A DNA stretch of 15,912 nt from CAYXDR01 sp046498185 (GTDB taxonomy: Bacteria; Desulfobacterota; DSM-4660; Desulfatiglandales; Desulfatiglandaceae). Below the pieces are notes generated by a model. It did not search any database, was not told the origin of the DNA, and saw nothing but the letters and a program-made list of their open reading frames with translations. Positions within the stretch are counted from its first letter, which is position 1, and each line of letters begins with the position of its first letter. The stretch is taken from positions 1-15,912 of the forward strand of contig JAWOBE010000107.1 of the NCBI GenBank assembly GCA_046498185.1. The letters run 5' to 3'. The position numbers and the translations under genes are program-made. Of the stretch, positions 6,880-14,488 are shown one piece after another.

Positions 6880-7443
6880 TTGGCCGAAGAATCTAATGAT
6901 ATCATAGAGATGTACCGGACCCCTTTCGACAGGGGATATGTTCAAATTTACACCGGTGACGGCAAAGGAAAATCGACCGCTGCCATCGGCCTGGCGTTGC
7001 GGGCTGCAGGGGCGGGATTGCATGTTTTTATTGCACAGTTCGTAAAGTCGGGACGCTACAGCGAGGTTGAAGCTCTGGAACGATTTTCAGATCTGATCGT
7101 CTGCCGCCAGTATGGACGCGGTTGCTGGCTTAGGGGTAAGCCTTCCGGGGAAGACGTAAAAGCCGCAAGGGAAGCTCTCGTGGAAATCCGGGAGATTATT
7201 CAGTCCGGAGATTACGAGGTCGTTATTCTCGATGAAGCCAACATAGCGACCTGGTTTGAATTGTTTTCAGTGGAGGAGTTGCTCGACCTGATAGACCTCA
7301 AGCCGGAACGCGTGGAGCTTGTTTTCACAGGACGCCGAGCCGACCCGAGGCTGATCGAACGCGCCGATCTCGTCACCGAAATGAGGGAGGTAAAGCATTA
7401 CTACCAGCAGGGTGTGCTGGCACGCAAAGGTATTGAGAGCTAG
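6880..7443 (+). CDS. cobO: Cob(I)yrinic acid a,c-diamide adenosyltransferase (CobA/CobO/BtuR type)
   Basis: The protein transfers the adenosyl group of ATP to reduced cobalt in corrinoids, giving adenosylcobamides in the cytoplasm. The diagnostic order is complete: the P-loop YTGDGKGKSTAA (residues 24-35), FVKSGRYSE, YGRGCWL, the Walker-B-like VVILDEANIA, ELVFTGRRADPRLIERADLVTEM, then KHYYQQGVLARKGIES. I prefer the TTG at 6880, because AAAGGAG ends five bases before it; this gives 187 residues, a normal length. A GTG at 6796 in the same frame would add 28 unconserved residues and lies inside the foldable leader. No other cobalamin synthesis gene is in the window, so the enzyme may serve salvage. 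A bidirectional terminator follows. Confidence 0.92.
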   Translation: MAEESNDIIEMYRTPFDRGYVQIYTGDGKGKSTAAIGLALRAAGAGLHVFIAQFVKSGRYSEVEALERFSDLIVCRQYGRGCWLRGKPSGEDVKAAREALVEIREIIQSGDYEVVILDEANIATWFELFSVEELLDLIDLKPERVELVFTGRRADPRLIERADLVTEMREVKHYYQQGVLARKGIES

Positions 7444-7515
7444 TCACGCGGGTTGGGCGGCGATAGGTTGCCAGGATAACAGGATCGAATGGTAAGAGCA
7501 TTCAACCGTGCGGAG

Positions 7516-7555
7516 AAAACGCTGAGGGCCCCTGCAAAAGAGCACTCAGCGTTTT
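7516..7555. terminator. Bidirectional intrinsic terminator
   Basis: AAAACGCTGAG (7516-7526) pairs perfectly with CTCAGCGTTTT (7545-7555) across an 18-base loop. T-runs follow the stem in both directions. It sits between the converging cobalamin adenosyltransferase gene and the flavoprotein gene and should end transcripts of both. Confidence 0.8.
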
Positions 7556-7559
7556 TGTG

Positions 7560-8927
7560 TCAATAATAATCTTCTTTGACCATGGCTCTCATCTGTGCCA
7601 GGGCCTGGTGTGCGGCATTGATGAAGGGGTGCACCGTCGGTGCGGCCGTAAGAAGCGGATGGGTAGCAATCTGCATCATATCCACTTCCCGTATGCTGAC
7701 TTCCTTTTGAATCGCTAGTGCGATCACGTTGATGAGCTCCCCTACAGCCGCGCAGCCGTAAATCTGTCCACCAAGGATGATGCCGGACCTGGGTGAGAAA
7801 CAAAGTTTTACCTTGCATTCGCAGGCGTTGGGCATTGTCACCGGGTGGCGGTCATAGGCGACAGCGGTGGAGGAAATGGAACGGAAATTTTCTCTTTCGC
7901 CGGTGCGGCTGTTCATGCCGGCACTTGCAAAGGAGACATCTCCGAATCTTGTTGAGAAGGCTGCAATGGTTCCGGGCATCTGATTCAGCACACGAACCCC
8001 GTAGAGATTGACGCCTGCATTTCTGGCCTCCGAGGTGGCGGTGGAAGCAAGCCATACCGGCACCTCCCGCCTTGTGAAGTAATCTCTTTTAAGAGCGCAG
8101 TCACCTACTGCAAATATCCCTTCGATATTGGTTTGCATATAATCATCGACCCATATGGAGCCTTTGTCGGTTATGAGCAAACCTGCCTCCCTGGCTAGAT
8201 CCACCGAGGGTTTTGCCCCTGCACCCAGGATTACGATATCGGCGTCAATGGTGCCACCCCCCTCAATTGTAACCGATTTCACACGTCCATTTCCGTTTAT
8301 CGATGCGACCCTGCAGCCGGTGTGTACATTAACGCCTTGTTGGATTAGAATTTCTCGGATTTTATCGCAAAATTCATCATCAAATGCATTAAATAAAAGT
8401 TTAGGCATTATCTCTATAATATGGACTTCTTTGTCTCCCATTTTGATCAATTCATCCGCAAATTCCGCACCGATGAAACCACCACCGATGATGACTATTT
8501 TCTGTGCTTCTTGAATCCGGTTTTTGAGATTGACCATCGCCGACAAACTTTTCTGGATCGTGAAAACGCCTTCTTTATCAATTCCCTCAACCGGAGGTTT
8601 CACGGAAACCGTGCCGGTGGCCAGAACCAGACGCTCAAACAAAACAGTTTCTCCTGATTCAAGCGTTATAGTATGGTTCTCCGGATCCAGGGATACTACT
8701 TTGGCAACAATGACTTCGATGGCGGCGTTTTCCAGAGGCTGGTCACTCATGACATTTTGCCTGGGATCGGGCATCGTGTGCATCATATACGGAATCGCAC
8801 AGGGAATTACGCTGTCGCCTATTTCTTTGATAAGGCATACCGACTTTTTCGGGTAAACATTTTTGGCTGTAAGAGCTGTAATGACTCCTGCCGGCCCTCC
8901 TCCGACTATCACAACATCGTATTTCAT
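7560..8927 (-). CDS. FAD-dependent pyridine nucleotide-disulfide oxidoreductase (CoA-disulfide reductase / NADH oxidase-like)
   Basis: The 455-residue protein has an N-terminal FAD dinucleotide fold (VVIVGGGPAG, residues 5-14). A single redox Cys43 lies in SVIPCAIPY, the position used by CoA-disulfide reductase, NADH oxidase/peroxidase and related persulfide reductases. The NAD(P)-binding fold KIVIIGGGFIGAEFADEL spans 143-160, and the second FAD motif GIFAVGDCA 270-278. The C-terminal third is the dimerisation domain, with the conserved THPLLTAAPTVHPF near its end. Likely reactions are NAD(P)H-dependent reduction of CoA disulfide, oxygen, peroxide or polysulfide; the sequence alone does not choose. 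There is no fused rhodanese domain. The ATG is preceded by AAAGGAGG at seven bases. It is a single-gene unit between its own promoter and the bidirectional terminator. Confidence 0.88.
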   Translation of the reverse strand: MKYDVVIVGGGPAGVITALTAKNVYPKKSVCLIKEIGDSVIPCAIPYMMHTMPDPRQNVMSDQPLENAAIEVIVAKVVSLDPENHTITLESGETVLFERLVLATGTVSVKPPVEGIDKEGVFTIQKSLSAMVNLKNRIQEAQKIVIIGGGFIGAEFADELIKMGDKEVHIIEIMPKLLFNAFDDEFCDKIREILIQQGVNVHTGCRVASINGNGRVKSVTIEGGGTIDADIVILGAGAKPSVDLAREAGLLITDKGSIWVDDYMQTNIEGIFAVGDCALKRDYFTRREVPVWLASTATSEARNAGVNLYGVRVLNQMPGTIAAFSTRFGDVSFASAGMNSRTGERENFRSISSTAVAYDRHPVTMPNACECKVKLCFSPRSGIILGGQIYGCAAVGELINVIALAIQKEVSIREVDMMQIATHPLLTAAPTVHPFINAAHQALAQMRAMVKEDYY

Positions 8928-8975
8928 TTATTGCCTCCTTTCGTGATGAAAATCTGAGAAATTAATTTAATTAAA

Positions 8976-9004
8976 ATTGTACGCCTCGCCGTTGGGAGTC
9001 TCAA
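8976..9004 (-). promoter_or_regulatory. Sigma-70 promoter for the flavoprotein gene
   Basis: On the minus strand TTGAGA (9004-8999) and TACAAT (8981-8976) are exactly 17 bases apart, close to consensus. Transcription would begin near 8969, about 42 bases before the ATG. The region down to the gene is AT-rich. Confidence 0.6.
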
Positions 9005-9058
9005 GGAAAATCCCCCGGTTTTTACAGTTTTGAGGGCATTTTAAGAGTTGAAAGCATC

Positions 9059-11521
9059 TTAGCCGATGTCCGTGTTTAAAGGGTTCCACAACCACGCCGT
9101 ACCGGCCGCAACCAGGTAACAGATCAGCGCGGACAGCATGACGGCGTTGAAGCCGAATCCCATTGCTATTATCACCGCGAGGGGAGCGGCTGTTACCGAG
9201 GCGAAACCGTTGACGCCCCAGGCCCAAGGAGCCAGCGGATCGGCTTTCCTTTCCAGCATCTGGAATCCGGCTGGAAACATCCATCCAAGAAAGAAAGATA
9301 CCGGAAAAAGAACGGACACCGTTATTATGTATTTCAAAAAGGCGGAGCAACCTATAAAATTGCCCAGCAACGGGTCCAGAAAAGTACGGTACAGGAGAAT
9401 CAAACCAGCGATGACAATGCCGCCCACCTTGATGCGTTTATGGGCGGGAGAGCGGCGTTTTTCCTGAAACGAACTGCCCAGGCCGGAAAAGACAAGCATG
9501 GCGGTTAACACAGCCGAAGCGCTGATCACCGGGTGGCCGAGGAATTTGGTGAACGATTGTATGAAGCTTATTTCCATGAACATGAACCCGATTCCAATGG
9601 AGAAAAAATGGAGGAAGGCCGGCAGCCTGTCGGTTGATGCTGAAAAACGGCGGCGTTTCAGCCAGAGGGGCAACAATATAAGCATAAAAGCCACCAGGGT
9701 GAGTTCCATGAATGTAATAAACAAAACAACGTAACCCAGTTCTAGGCGCCGGAACCACTGATCTTTGAAGGACTCCACATAACGACCGACCGAGCTCCAT
9801 TTGAAAAAATCATGGAAATAAGGGCGGTTGTCTGAGGGAGCCTGCACATTGTACACCCAGTTGTGGAGGAATGCTTTCCGGCGGCCGGACAACAGCTCTT
9901 TGACGGCGTGATGCAGGTAGGAAAACGGCTTCCCGGCGGGCCCGTCAATCCGGTTCCTGTATTGAATGCTCTCAGAGATTATCCCCGGAAAATATTCCGG
10001 GTCCATCTGGAGTTCCCTGGTTTTTTGAACGAACCGCTTTATGAGGGATTCATTCAAGGGTGAACGGGACATAAGTGAATTTACCGCCAAGTAATTCCTG
10101 CTTATCAGCAGATGGTTTTTCGGAACATGGATCCCGCGGTTTTCCAGCGCAGCGATAAACAGCGATAAAATCTTGATATTATCGCGTGGAGGAGAGTTGA
10201 TCCCCCTGGTTATGCTTATAAGGCCTTTGTCGCTCAATATTTCCAGGCTTCGGGTCAGGGACTCGCTGGTCAAAAGGTATTCTTCGTTGAGGCCCTGCAA
10301 TCCCCCGCCGACTCCCATGCCTTCAGCTTGTACAAATTGAATGAGATCGAATTCGCGCCTTGTCTGTTCGAGAAACAGCCGCGGTTGCTGGACGATTACT
10401 TCGACGTCTTTTCTCCCAAAAACCCGCCCGGTTTGATCGGATAAATCTTCAAGCAGGGAAACGATCTGTGCATTCGGTTGAACAACCGTGATGTGTGCGG
10501 CGTTCATTCGGCGGGCCAACCAGACGTTGGACCCGCCGGTTTCCCCGAGCAGCAGGACACGGGGCCGTTCAAGCAGCCGGTAAGGCAAGGCCTGTGGTGT
10601 GAAATCCATAATGCCGGCTTCTTGTTCACTGTCGATTTTGAAGACAGCCCCGGCGGTCTCTCCGTCAACCAGCAGTGCAAGCTGCCCCGGAGGAGGAACG
10701 GTCGCATGGGCACCGGCAAACAAGGCCTGGTGAAAGGTTTTGGAACCAAACAGGTCAAGTTGGGCCTGTGGGCTGTACAATCGGGCGAGATGATGCGCAT
10801 CATTCTGCCGTTCAAGCCGCATGAAACAGGCAAGATCCTTGTATTGATCGACCTTTTCAGGTGGAGGGAAGATGAAAGACAATGCCGCGATCAACGCCGG
10901 CGGAATTGTAAACATGACGCTCAACCAGCGCCGTTGCTGCTTATGCGCGTGGAGGACAAAAACGATCTGCGCCAGCAGAGCGAGCGGCGTCATGATAACA
11001 GGCAGCAGGTGTGCGGGGGCCAGGTACATCAAACCCAGAGCCCCGATCCCGCCGGCTCCGCTCCCCACCAGATTGGCCCCATAAAGTCTGGCCACTTCCG
11101 ACTTGAAGAAGGAGAGGGTGAAGCCAATGATTACCCCGCCAAGGAAAAACGGCACAAAAAGAAAGGCGTTGTACGCGGCAAGGAGCAATATCTGCCTGGA
11201 GCTGTAGAGCATGTATTGGGTGTCTATGTCCAGCGCAACGGCGGCATGGTAGGTGACGGGAATCGAGAGAACGAACAACAACCCGAAGAGTTGAATCCAA
11301 AAGAAAAATCGGTTTTTCAGGCGATCGAAAACCAGCGTCAGGAATGTCCCGCTGGTCCCGAAACCAAGTAACGCGGTGCTTATGACCAGGTACGAGAAAT
11401 GGTGGTACTGCGTGACCGAAAGCGCCCGCATCAACATAAGCTGGAGGGCGATCACAGTCGCCGAAACCAGAAAGATCGAAAATTCGCTCCACCGGTTATA
11501 TCTTGACCGTGTCTGAGGCAT
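9059..11521 (-). CDS. Polytopic membrane protein with a spermidine-synthase-like domain
   Basis: The 820-residue protein is a sandwich. About six hydrophobic helices occupy residues 12-215 (for example FSIFLVSATVIALQLMLM and FLFVPFFLGGVIIGFTLSF). A soluble Rossmann methyltransferase-like domain spans about 225-580, and six or so further helices run from about 590 to 812. The soluble part has the glycine loop VLLLGETGGSNVWLARR (322-338) and the late SDNRPYFHDFF motif typical of spermidine-synthase-like integral membrane proteins. Two usual catalytic features look absent. The acidic residue after the second strand that binds the substrate ribose is replaced in VVQPN, and the DSSDP-like proton-acceptor motif reads FVQAEG. 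Polyamine synthesis is therefore doubtful; a transport or sensing role is possible. The start lacks a clear ribosome site. The gene follows the PCMT gene after 31 bases, so the two are probably one transcript. Confidence 0.82.
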   Translation of the reverse strand: MPQTRSRYNRWSEFSIFLVSATVIALQLMLMRALSVTQYHHFSYLVISTALLGFGTSGTFLTLVFDRLKNRFFFWIQLFGLLFVLSIPVTYHAAVALDIDTQYMLYSSRQILLLAAYNAFLFVPFFLGGVIIGFTLSFFKSEVARLYGANLVGSGAGGIGALGLMYLAPAHLLPVIMTPLALLAQIVFVLHAHKQQRRWLSVMFTIPPALIAALSFIFPPPEKVDQYKDLACFMRLERQNDAHHLARLYSPQAQLDLFGSKTFHQALFAGAHATVPPPGQLALLVDGETAGAVFKIDSEQEAGIMDFTPQALPYRLLERPRVLLLGETGGSNVWLARRMNAAHITVVQPNAQIVSLLEDLSDQTGRVFGRKDVEVIVQQPRLFLEQTRREFDLIQFVQAEGMGVGGGLQGLNEEYLLTSESLTRSLEILSDKGLISITRGINSPPRDNIKILSLFIAALENRGIHVPKNHLLISRNYLAVNSLMSRSPLNESLIKRFVQKTRELQMDPEYFPGIISESIQYRNRIDGPAGKPFSYLHHAVKELLSGRRKAFLHNWVYNVQAPSDNRPYFHDFFKWSSVGRYVESFKDQWFRRLELGYVVLFITFMELTLVAFMLILLPLWLKRRRFSASTDRLPAFLHFFSIGIGFMFMEISFIQSFTKFLGHPVISASAVLTAMLVFSGLGSSFQEKRRSPAHKRIKVGGIVIAGLILLYRTFLDPLLGNFIGCSAFLKYIITVSVLFPVSFFLGWMFPAGFQMLERKADPLAPWAWGVNGFASVTAAPLAVIIAMGFGFNAVMLSALICYLVAAGTAWLWNPLNTDIG

Positions 11522-11552
11522 GAGGCGTTATTTATGGATTATTACAAAATAA

Positions 11553-12344
11553 TTATTTCAGGGCCGCGCCGGTCATTGGTACAAATCGAACAGGAAGTTT
11601 TCGCTCGGTTTGTATGTCTCCATCTTCGGTTTTAATCACCTCCATCAGGGTCTGGGTATGGTAAGGACTCCCGATGGGGATAACGATTCTACCTCCCGGC
11701 TTGAGCTGATTTACCAATGGTGGAGGGATATGTCCGGATGCAGCGGTGACAATGACTGCATCAAACGGGGCGTACTCTTCCCAGCCATAATAGCCGTCGC
11801 CTATTTTGGTTCGGATCGTGTGATAGCCGAGTTTTTCGAGTCGGGAATGAGCTTTTTCTCCTAGTTCACGAATTATTTCAACCGTATATACCTCAGGCGT
11901 AATTTCGGCGAGCACAGCGGCCTGATACCCGCTTCCGGTTCCTATTTCAAGCACCCTGTCCCCGGGAGACAGCTTTAATATTTGGGTCATATACCCTACG
12001 ATAAACGGCTGGGAAATCGTCTGCCCACTTCCTATCGGAAGCGGTATATTCAGATAGGCCCTCGATCGTTGATCTTCAGGGACAAATAAGTGGCGTGGAA
12101 CGCTTCTCATCGCCTCGAGCGTCGCGGCATCGGTGATTCCTTCGCTCAACAGCGCCGTCTCAACCATTTGTTTCCGTTCTTTTTCCCGCTCTGAAAAGCG
12201 TGGGCGGCTCCATTCGAGATCACTGTGGCTTTCGATGCCGACGGACGGCTTTTGCATACCCAAGACAGGATCGGGGCCTGCACCGAACAGCAGGAAAACC
12301 GGAAGAAAAATACCGGCCCAAAGAAAAAAGAGGAAAGCGGCCAT
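11553..12344 (-). CDS. pcm: Protein-L-isoaspartate O-methyltransferase with N-terminal export/anchor segment
   Basis: The C-terminal 210 residues are a complete PCMT: RHLFVPEDQRSRAYLNIPLPIG, GSGQTISQP (105-113), the SAM loop VLEIGTGSGYQAAVLAE (131-147), the acidic TVEII, then DAVIVTAA and LKPGGRIVIPIG. The enzyme methylates isoaspartyl residues of damaged proteins with S-adenosylmethionine. Unusually, residues 1-23 are strongly hydrophobic (AAFLFFLWAGIFLPVFLLFG), followed by a linker of about 35 residues. The protein therefore looks membrane-anchored or exported, where SAM would normally be absent. I chose the ATG at 12344, with GAGG about eight bases upstream. A TTG at 12368 in the same frame would add MNQIRGLS, whose Arg would improve the signal sequence, but it has no ribosome site. 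The spermidine-synthase-like gene follows 31 bases downstream. Confidence 0.87.
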   Translation of the reverse strand: MAAFLFFLWAGIFLPVFLLFGAGPDPVLGMQKPSVGIESHSDLEWSRPRFSEREKERKQMVETALLSEGITDAATLEAMRSVPRHLFVPEDQRSRAYLNIPLPIGSGQTISQPFIVGYMTQILKLSPGDRVLEIGTGSGYQAAVLAEITPEVYTVEIIRELGEKAHSRLEKLGYHTIRTKIGDGYYGWEEYAPFDAVIVTAASGHIPPPLVNQLKPGGRIVIPIGSPYHTQTLMEVIKTEDGDIQTERKLPVRFVPMTGAALK

Positions 12345-12401
12345 AGAGAGCCCTCTGATTTGGTTCAATATTGGTTTTTGGAGATGAAAAATTTTTAAAT
12401 T

Positions 12402-12604
12402 TTAAAATGACCTTTCGGGTATTTTCTCCGCCTGTTTATCGTAGACACCGGCTAAATGGATTGTCTGGGTCGGGAAGGCGAAGACGATCTCTTCTTCCTT
12501 GAATTTCTTGAATATTTTAAGGTTTATCTCCTGCTGGACATTGACATAGGTATTATAGTCCGAAGCAAAAATTAAAAAACGGTTCCGAATTTTACTGAAG
12601 TATC
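12402..12604 (-). pseudogene. C-terminal remnant of an MscS-family mechanosensitive channel
   Basis: Conceptual translation of the minus strand gives about 67 residues including FSKIRNRFLIFASDYNTYV, NVQQEINLKIFKKFKEEEIV and FAFPTQTIHLAG, ending at a TAA. This is the carboxy-terminal cytoplasmic domain of MscS-type channels (the FAFPTQT stretch is characteristic). Upstream the frame meets a TGA within a few codons, there is no start codon or ribosome site, and nothing of the membrane domain is present. I read it as the stump of a deleted gene. It lies directly upstream of the PCMT gene on the same strand, and the break point near 12605 marks the beginning of the hairpin-rich accessory region. 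Confidence 0.7.
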
Positions 12605-12638
12605 ACTCTAACTGATAAAACGAGAACGGTCAAATCGT

Positions 12639-12652
12639 ATCCAGAGCTGGAT
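12639..12652. repeat. Short perfect inverted repeat
   Basis: ATCCAG, two bases, CTGGAT. It is the first of three inverted repeats packed into the space between the channel remnant and the ATPase gene. Confidence 0.45.
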
Positions 12653-12670
12653 GCGTCCTGGCGTGCACGG

Positions 12671-12707
12671 CCTTACCGATTTCGGCTTTGGGCCGAAATC
12701 GGTAAGG
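12671..12707. repeat. Perfect 16-bp inverted repeat (hairpin element, copy A)
   Basis: CCTTACCGATTTCGGC (12671-12686) is followed after five bases by its exact complement (12692-12707). No T-run follows, so it is not an ordinary intrinsic terminator. The same 16 bases occur again at 14489-14504 beyond the ATPase gene. In both places GTGCA lies shortly before the arm, which points to a dispersed repeat. Confidence 0.8.
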
Positions 12708-12748
12708 AAGTTACAATTTTGTAGACAATGGGGGATGCTTTCGCAATG

Positions 12749-12789
12749 AACCCGGCTAAAATGGATTGACATTCCATTTGAGCCGGGTT
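12749..12789. repeat. 17-bp inverted repeat with one mismatch
   Basis: AACCCGGCTAAAATGGA (12749-12765), a seven-base loop, then TCCATTTGAGCCGGGTT (12773-12789). Sixteen of 17 positions pair. It stands 114 bases before the ATPase ATG and has no T-run after it. Confidence 0.75.
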
Positions 12790-12902
12790 AAAGTTGGTTG
12801 AACGTTGTGGCCTTTTTGTTCACGCGGTAAGTACTTTTTTTGGGGCGCATATTTTTCATGGCGCCGTCGTTTTTCAAGAAAAATCATTGCCAGGAGGTCC
12901 GG

Positions 12903-14222
12903 ATGTTCAGTATCGAGGTCCAGAACAGGGTAAAGCAGATGAACCCCTGGATACTTGAGCCCGATGAGGCACGGGAGATGATCGGTCGTTTTCTTCCGGA
13001 GGATTATGTCCCCCGTCGGACCGAAAAACTTGCTGTCCCGCCCGGACGGGCCCTTTTGATCGCCGGCCCGCGGCAGGCCGGCAAATCCACGATGGTATGG
13101 CGGCAGCTCATAGATATTGCCCCTGATGTACTGTTTTTGAACATGGAAGATCCATTGTTGCGTGTCGCGTGCGACCAGCCCCTGGACCTCATCGAACATT
13201 TGCGCAAGGATTATTCATTCATCCGGGCGCTGTTCATTGACGAGATTCAACATATTGAAGAAGCGGGGCTTTTTATCAAAGGGCTCGTGGATGCAAAGCT
13301 CAAATTTCACATATGGGTCACAGTATCCTCATCATTCGATCTGAAGAGCAGGACAAGGGAATCCCTGGCGGGCAGAGCCAGCAGAAGACGGCTTCTTCCT
13401 TTTTCCCTGGAGGAACTCCGGCGACACGCCGAAGCACCGAACCCTGTTGCCGAACGGGCGGCCTGTGACTCTATCGTTTCGCACCAGCTCATATTCGGAA
13501 GCTATCCTGCCGTCTATTCCTACATGAAACCAGACCAAAAAACGATGCTTCTAAGCGACCTTGTGGATGCGTTGATCCTTCGGGATGCATCGGATCTTTT
13601 CCGGATCAGGCATGTGGCCGCCTTCCGTAAGCTTTTGACGCTGCTTGCCATGCAGATCGGGAATCTTCTGAATGTCTCGGAACTTGGCTCTTTGTGTAAC
13701 GTGGATGCGGGAACGGTCAACACGTATATCGAGATTCTTGAAGAAAGGCATATCGTCCGCAGAGTTTTACCGTATGCCGGTGGAAAACGCCGGGAAATTA
13801 CGTCGGCGCCAAAGGTTTTCTTTATTGACAACGGAATCCGCAATCAATTGCTGAACGATTTCAGTGGGAATTTTCAGTTGAGAACGGACAAGGGACCTCT
13901 TTTCGAAAACTGGGCTTTTTCAGAGGTCCTTAAATCCTTGTCATTCCAGGACGAGGTCCGATTCTGGCGCAGCAAATCCGGGGCGGAAGTGGACTTTGTC
14001 ATCGAACATGGGGGAAGGATCCACGGCTTGGAAGTGAAAGCCTCTCTCCTGAAAAAACCCGCGGTCAGCCGTTCCTCCTGGAGCTTCATCGAGGCCTATG
14101 GTCCTGATTCATTTGCGGTTTTGAACATGTCCCTGGAGCAATCCCTGAACCACGACAAAGGTACGGTTGACTTCATCACGCCATATACCCTGGGATCCTG
14201 GCTTCAAGGTGTACTTTCCTGA
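12903..14222 (+). CDS. AAA ATPase with C-terminal DUF4143 (PD-(D/E)XK-like) domain
   Basis: The 439-residue protein starts at the ATG at 12903, preceded by AGGAGGT at five bases; the open frame reaches 21 codons further up without support. Walker A is GPRQAGKST (55-63) and Walker B ALFIDEIQHI (109-118). GRASRRRLLPFSLEEL (158-173) is the family's post-sensor segment. A winged-helix-like stretch follows (SELGSLCNVDAGTVNTYIEILEERHIV). The DUF4143 end has E335 in FENWAFSE, D364 in GAEVDFVIE and E377/K379 in GLEVKAS, an intact PD-(D/E)XK pattern. Such ATPases are widespread accessory genes of unsettled function, often multi-copy and linked to mobile DNA. The gene stands alone, between two copies of a hairpin element, next to an Rpn-family gene. 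Function is not assigned here. Confidence 0.9.
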   Translation: MFSIEVQNRVKQMNPWILEPDEAREMIGRFLPEDYVPRRTEKLAVPPGRALLIAGPRQAGKSTMVWRQLIDIAPDVLFLNMEDPLLRVACDQPLDLIEHLRKDYSFIRALFIDEIQHIEEAGLFIKGLVDAKLKFHIWVTVSSSFDLKSRTRESLAGRASRRRLLPFSLEELRRHAEAPNPVAERAACDSIVSHQLIFGSYPAVYSYMKPDQKTMLLSDLVDALILRDASDLFRIRHVAAFRKLLTLLAMQIGNLLNVSELGSLCNVDAGTVNTYIEILEERHIVRRVLPYAGGKRREITSAPKVFFIDNGIRNQLLNDFSGNFQLRTDKGPLFENWAFSEVLKSLSFQDEVRFWRSKSGAEVDFVIEHGGRIHGLEVKASLLKKPAVSRSSWSFIEAYGPDSFAVLNMSLEQSLNHDKGTVDFITPYTLGSWLQGVLS

Positions 14223-14235
14223 TAGGAGCGCGGGG

Positions 14236-14384
14236 TTTGACTCGCGCAAAGACGCATAAGCCGCAGAGAAGAGCAAGAAAAGCGTGGGGCGGATATCCAT
14301 CGGCATAGCGCCTGCGGCGCGTGTAAGTGTTGGTGTTGATGACGCCTGGGGCGGCGTTATCTGTTATGTGTTATGAGTTATCCG
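14236..14384 (+). repeat. Long direct repeat, copy 1
   Basis: These 149 bases, starting TTTGACTCGCGCAAAGACGC, recur at 15764-15912 with only two adjacent differences (ATATCC here, ATACTC there) and no gaps. The repeat contains GCGCCTGCGGCGC, GACGCC/GGCGTT arms and an end made of 7-base units such as CTGTTAT, GTGTTAT, GAGTTAT. The true right boundary is unknown because copy 2 runs off the window. Confidence 0.92.
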
Positions 14385-14395
14385 TTGTCTGTTTT
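14361..14395 (+). repeat. Degenerate 7-base tandem repeat
   Basis: Five successive units CTGTTAT, GTGTTAT, GAGTTAT, CCGTTGT and CTGTTTT form the right end of the long repeat and just beyond it. Confidence 0.5.
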
Positions 14396-14433
14396 CCCGA
14401 AGGAACATCCTCCTCTACACCCGTGCTGGTGCA

Positions 14434-14462
14434 CCGGTGCCCTCGAATTCGAGGGTTCACCG
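14434..14462. repeat. Palindrome with extended arms
   Basis: CCCTCGAATTCGAGGG (14440-14455) is a perfect 16-base palindrome. Flanking CGGTG and CACCG can pair around it with a two-base bulge. The overlapping GCACCGGTGC (14431-14440) is also self-complementary. Function unknown. Confidence 0.5.
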
Positions 14463-14488
14463 ATGAGATACTTGATCGTGCATGGGGG

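Larger units (their letters stand above)
12605..12902. other. Hairpin-rich gene-free stretch upstream of the ATPase gene
   Basis: Between the channel remnant and the ATPase gene I see only three inverted repeats (listed separately) and the ribosome-binding site AGGAGGT at 12892-12898. TTGTGG-17-TAAGTA near 12802-12830 is a weak promoter candidate. No coding frame in this stretch has support on either strand. Confidence 0.5.

Noticed and set aside
10478..11371. A 297-codon open frame on the plus strand, opposite the spermidine-synthase-like gene
   Set aside because: Its translation is rich in Arg, Gln, Gly and Glu with no domain pattern or ribosome site, and it lies wholly antisense to a well-supported membrane-protein gene.
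12448..12770. Similar stretches CCGGCTAAATGGATTG (12448) and CCGGCTAAAATGGATTG (12752), suggesting a duplicated piece of the MscS remnant
   Set aside because: The likeness is about 16 bases with one gap and does not extend into matching reading frames; I cannot separate it from chance.
14109..14306. Minus-strand small frames at 14109-14306 and 15619-15834 with near-identical beginnings
   Set aside because: Their likeness comes from the long direct repeat they both cross; outside the repeat they share nothing, so they are not a protein family.
14361..14395. Short tandem units that might suggest a CRISPR array
   Set aside because: The period is seven bases with degenerate units and no spacers.
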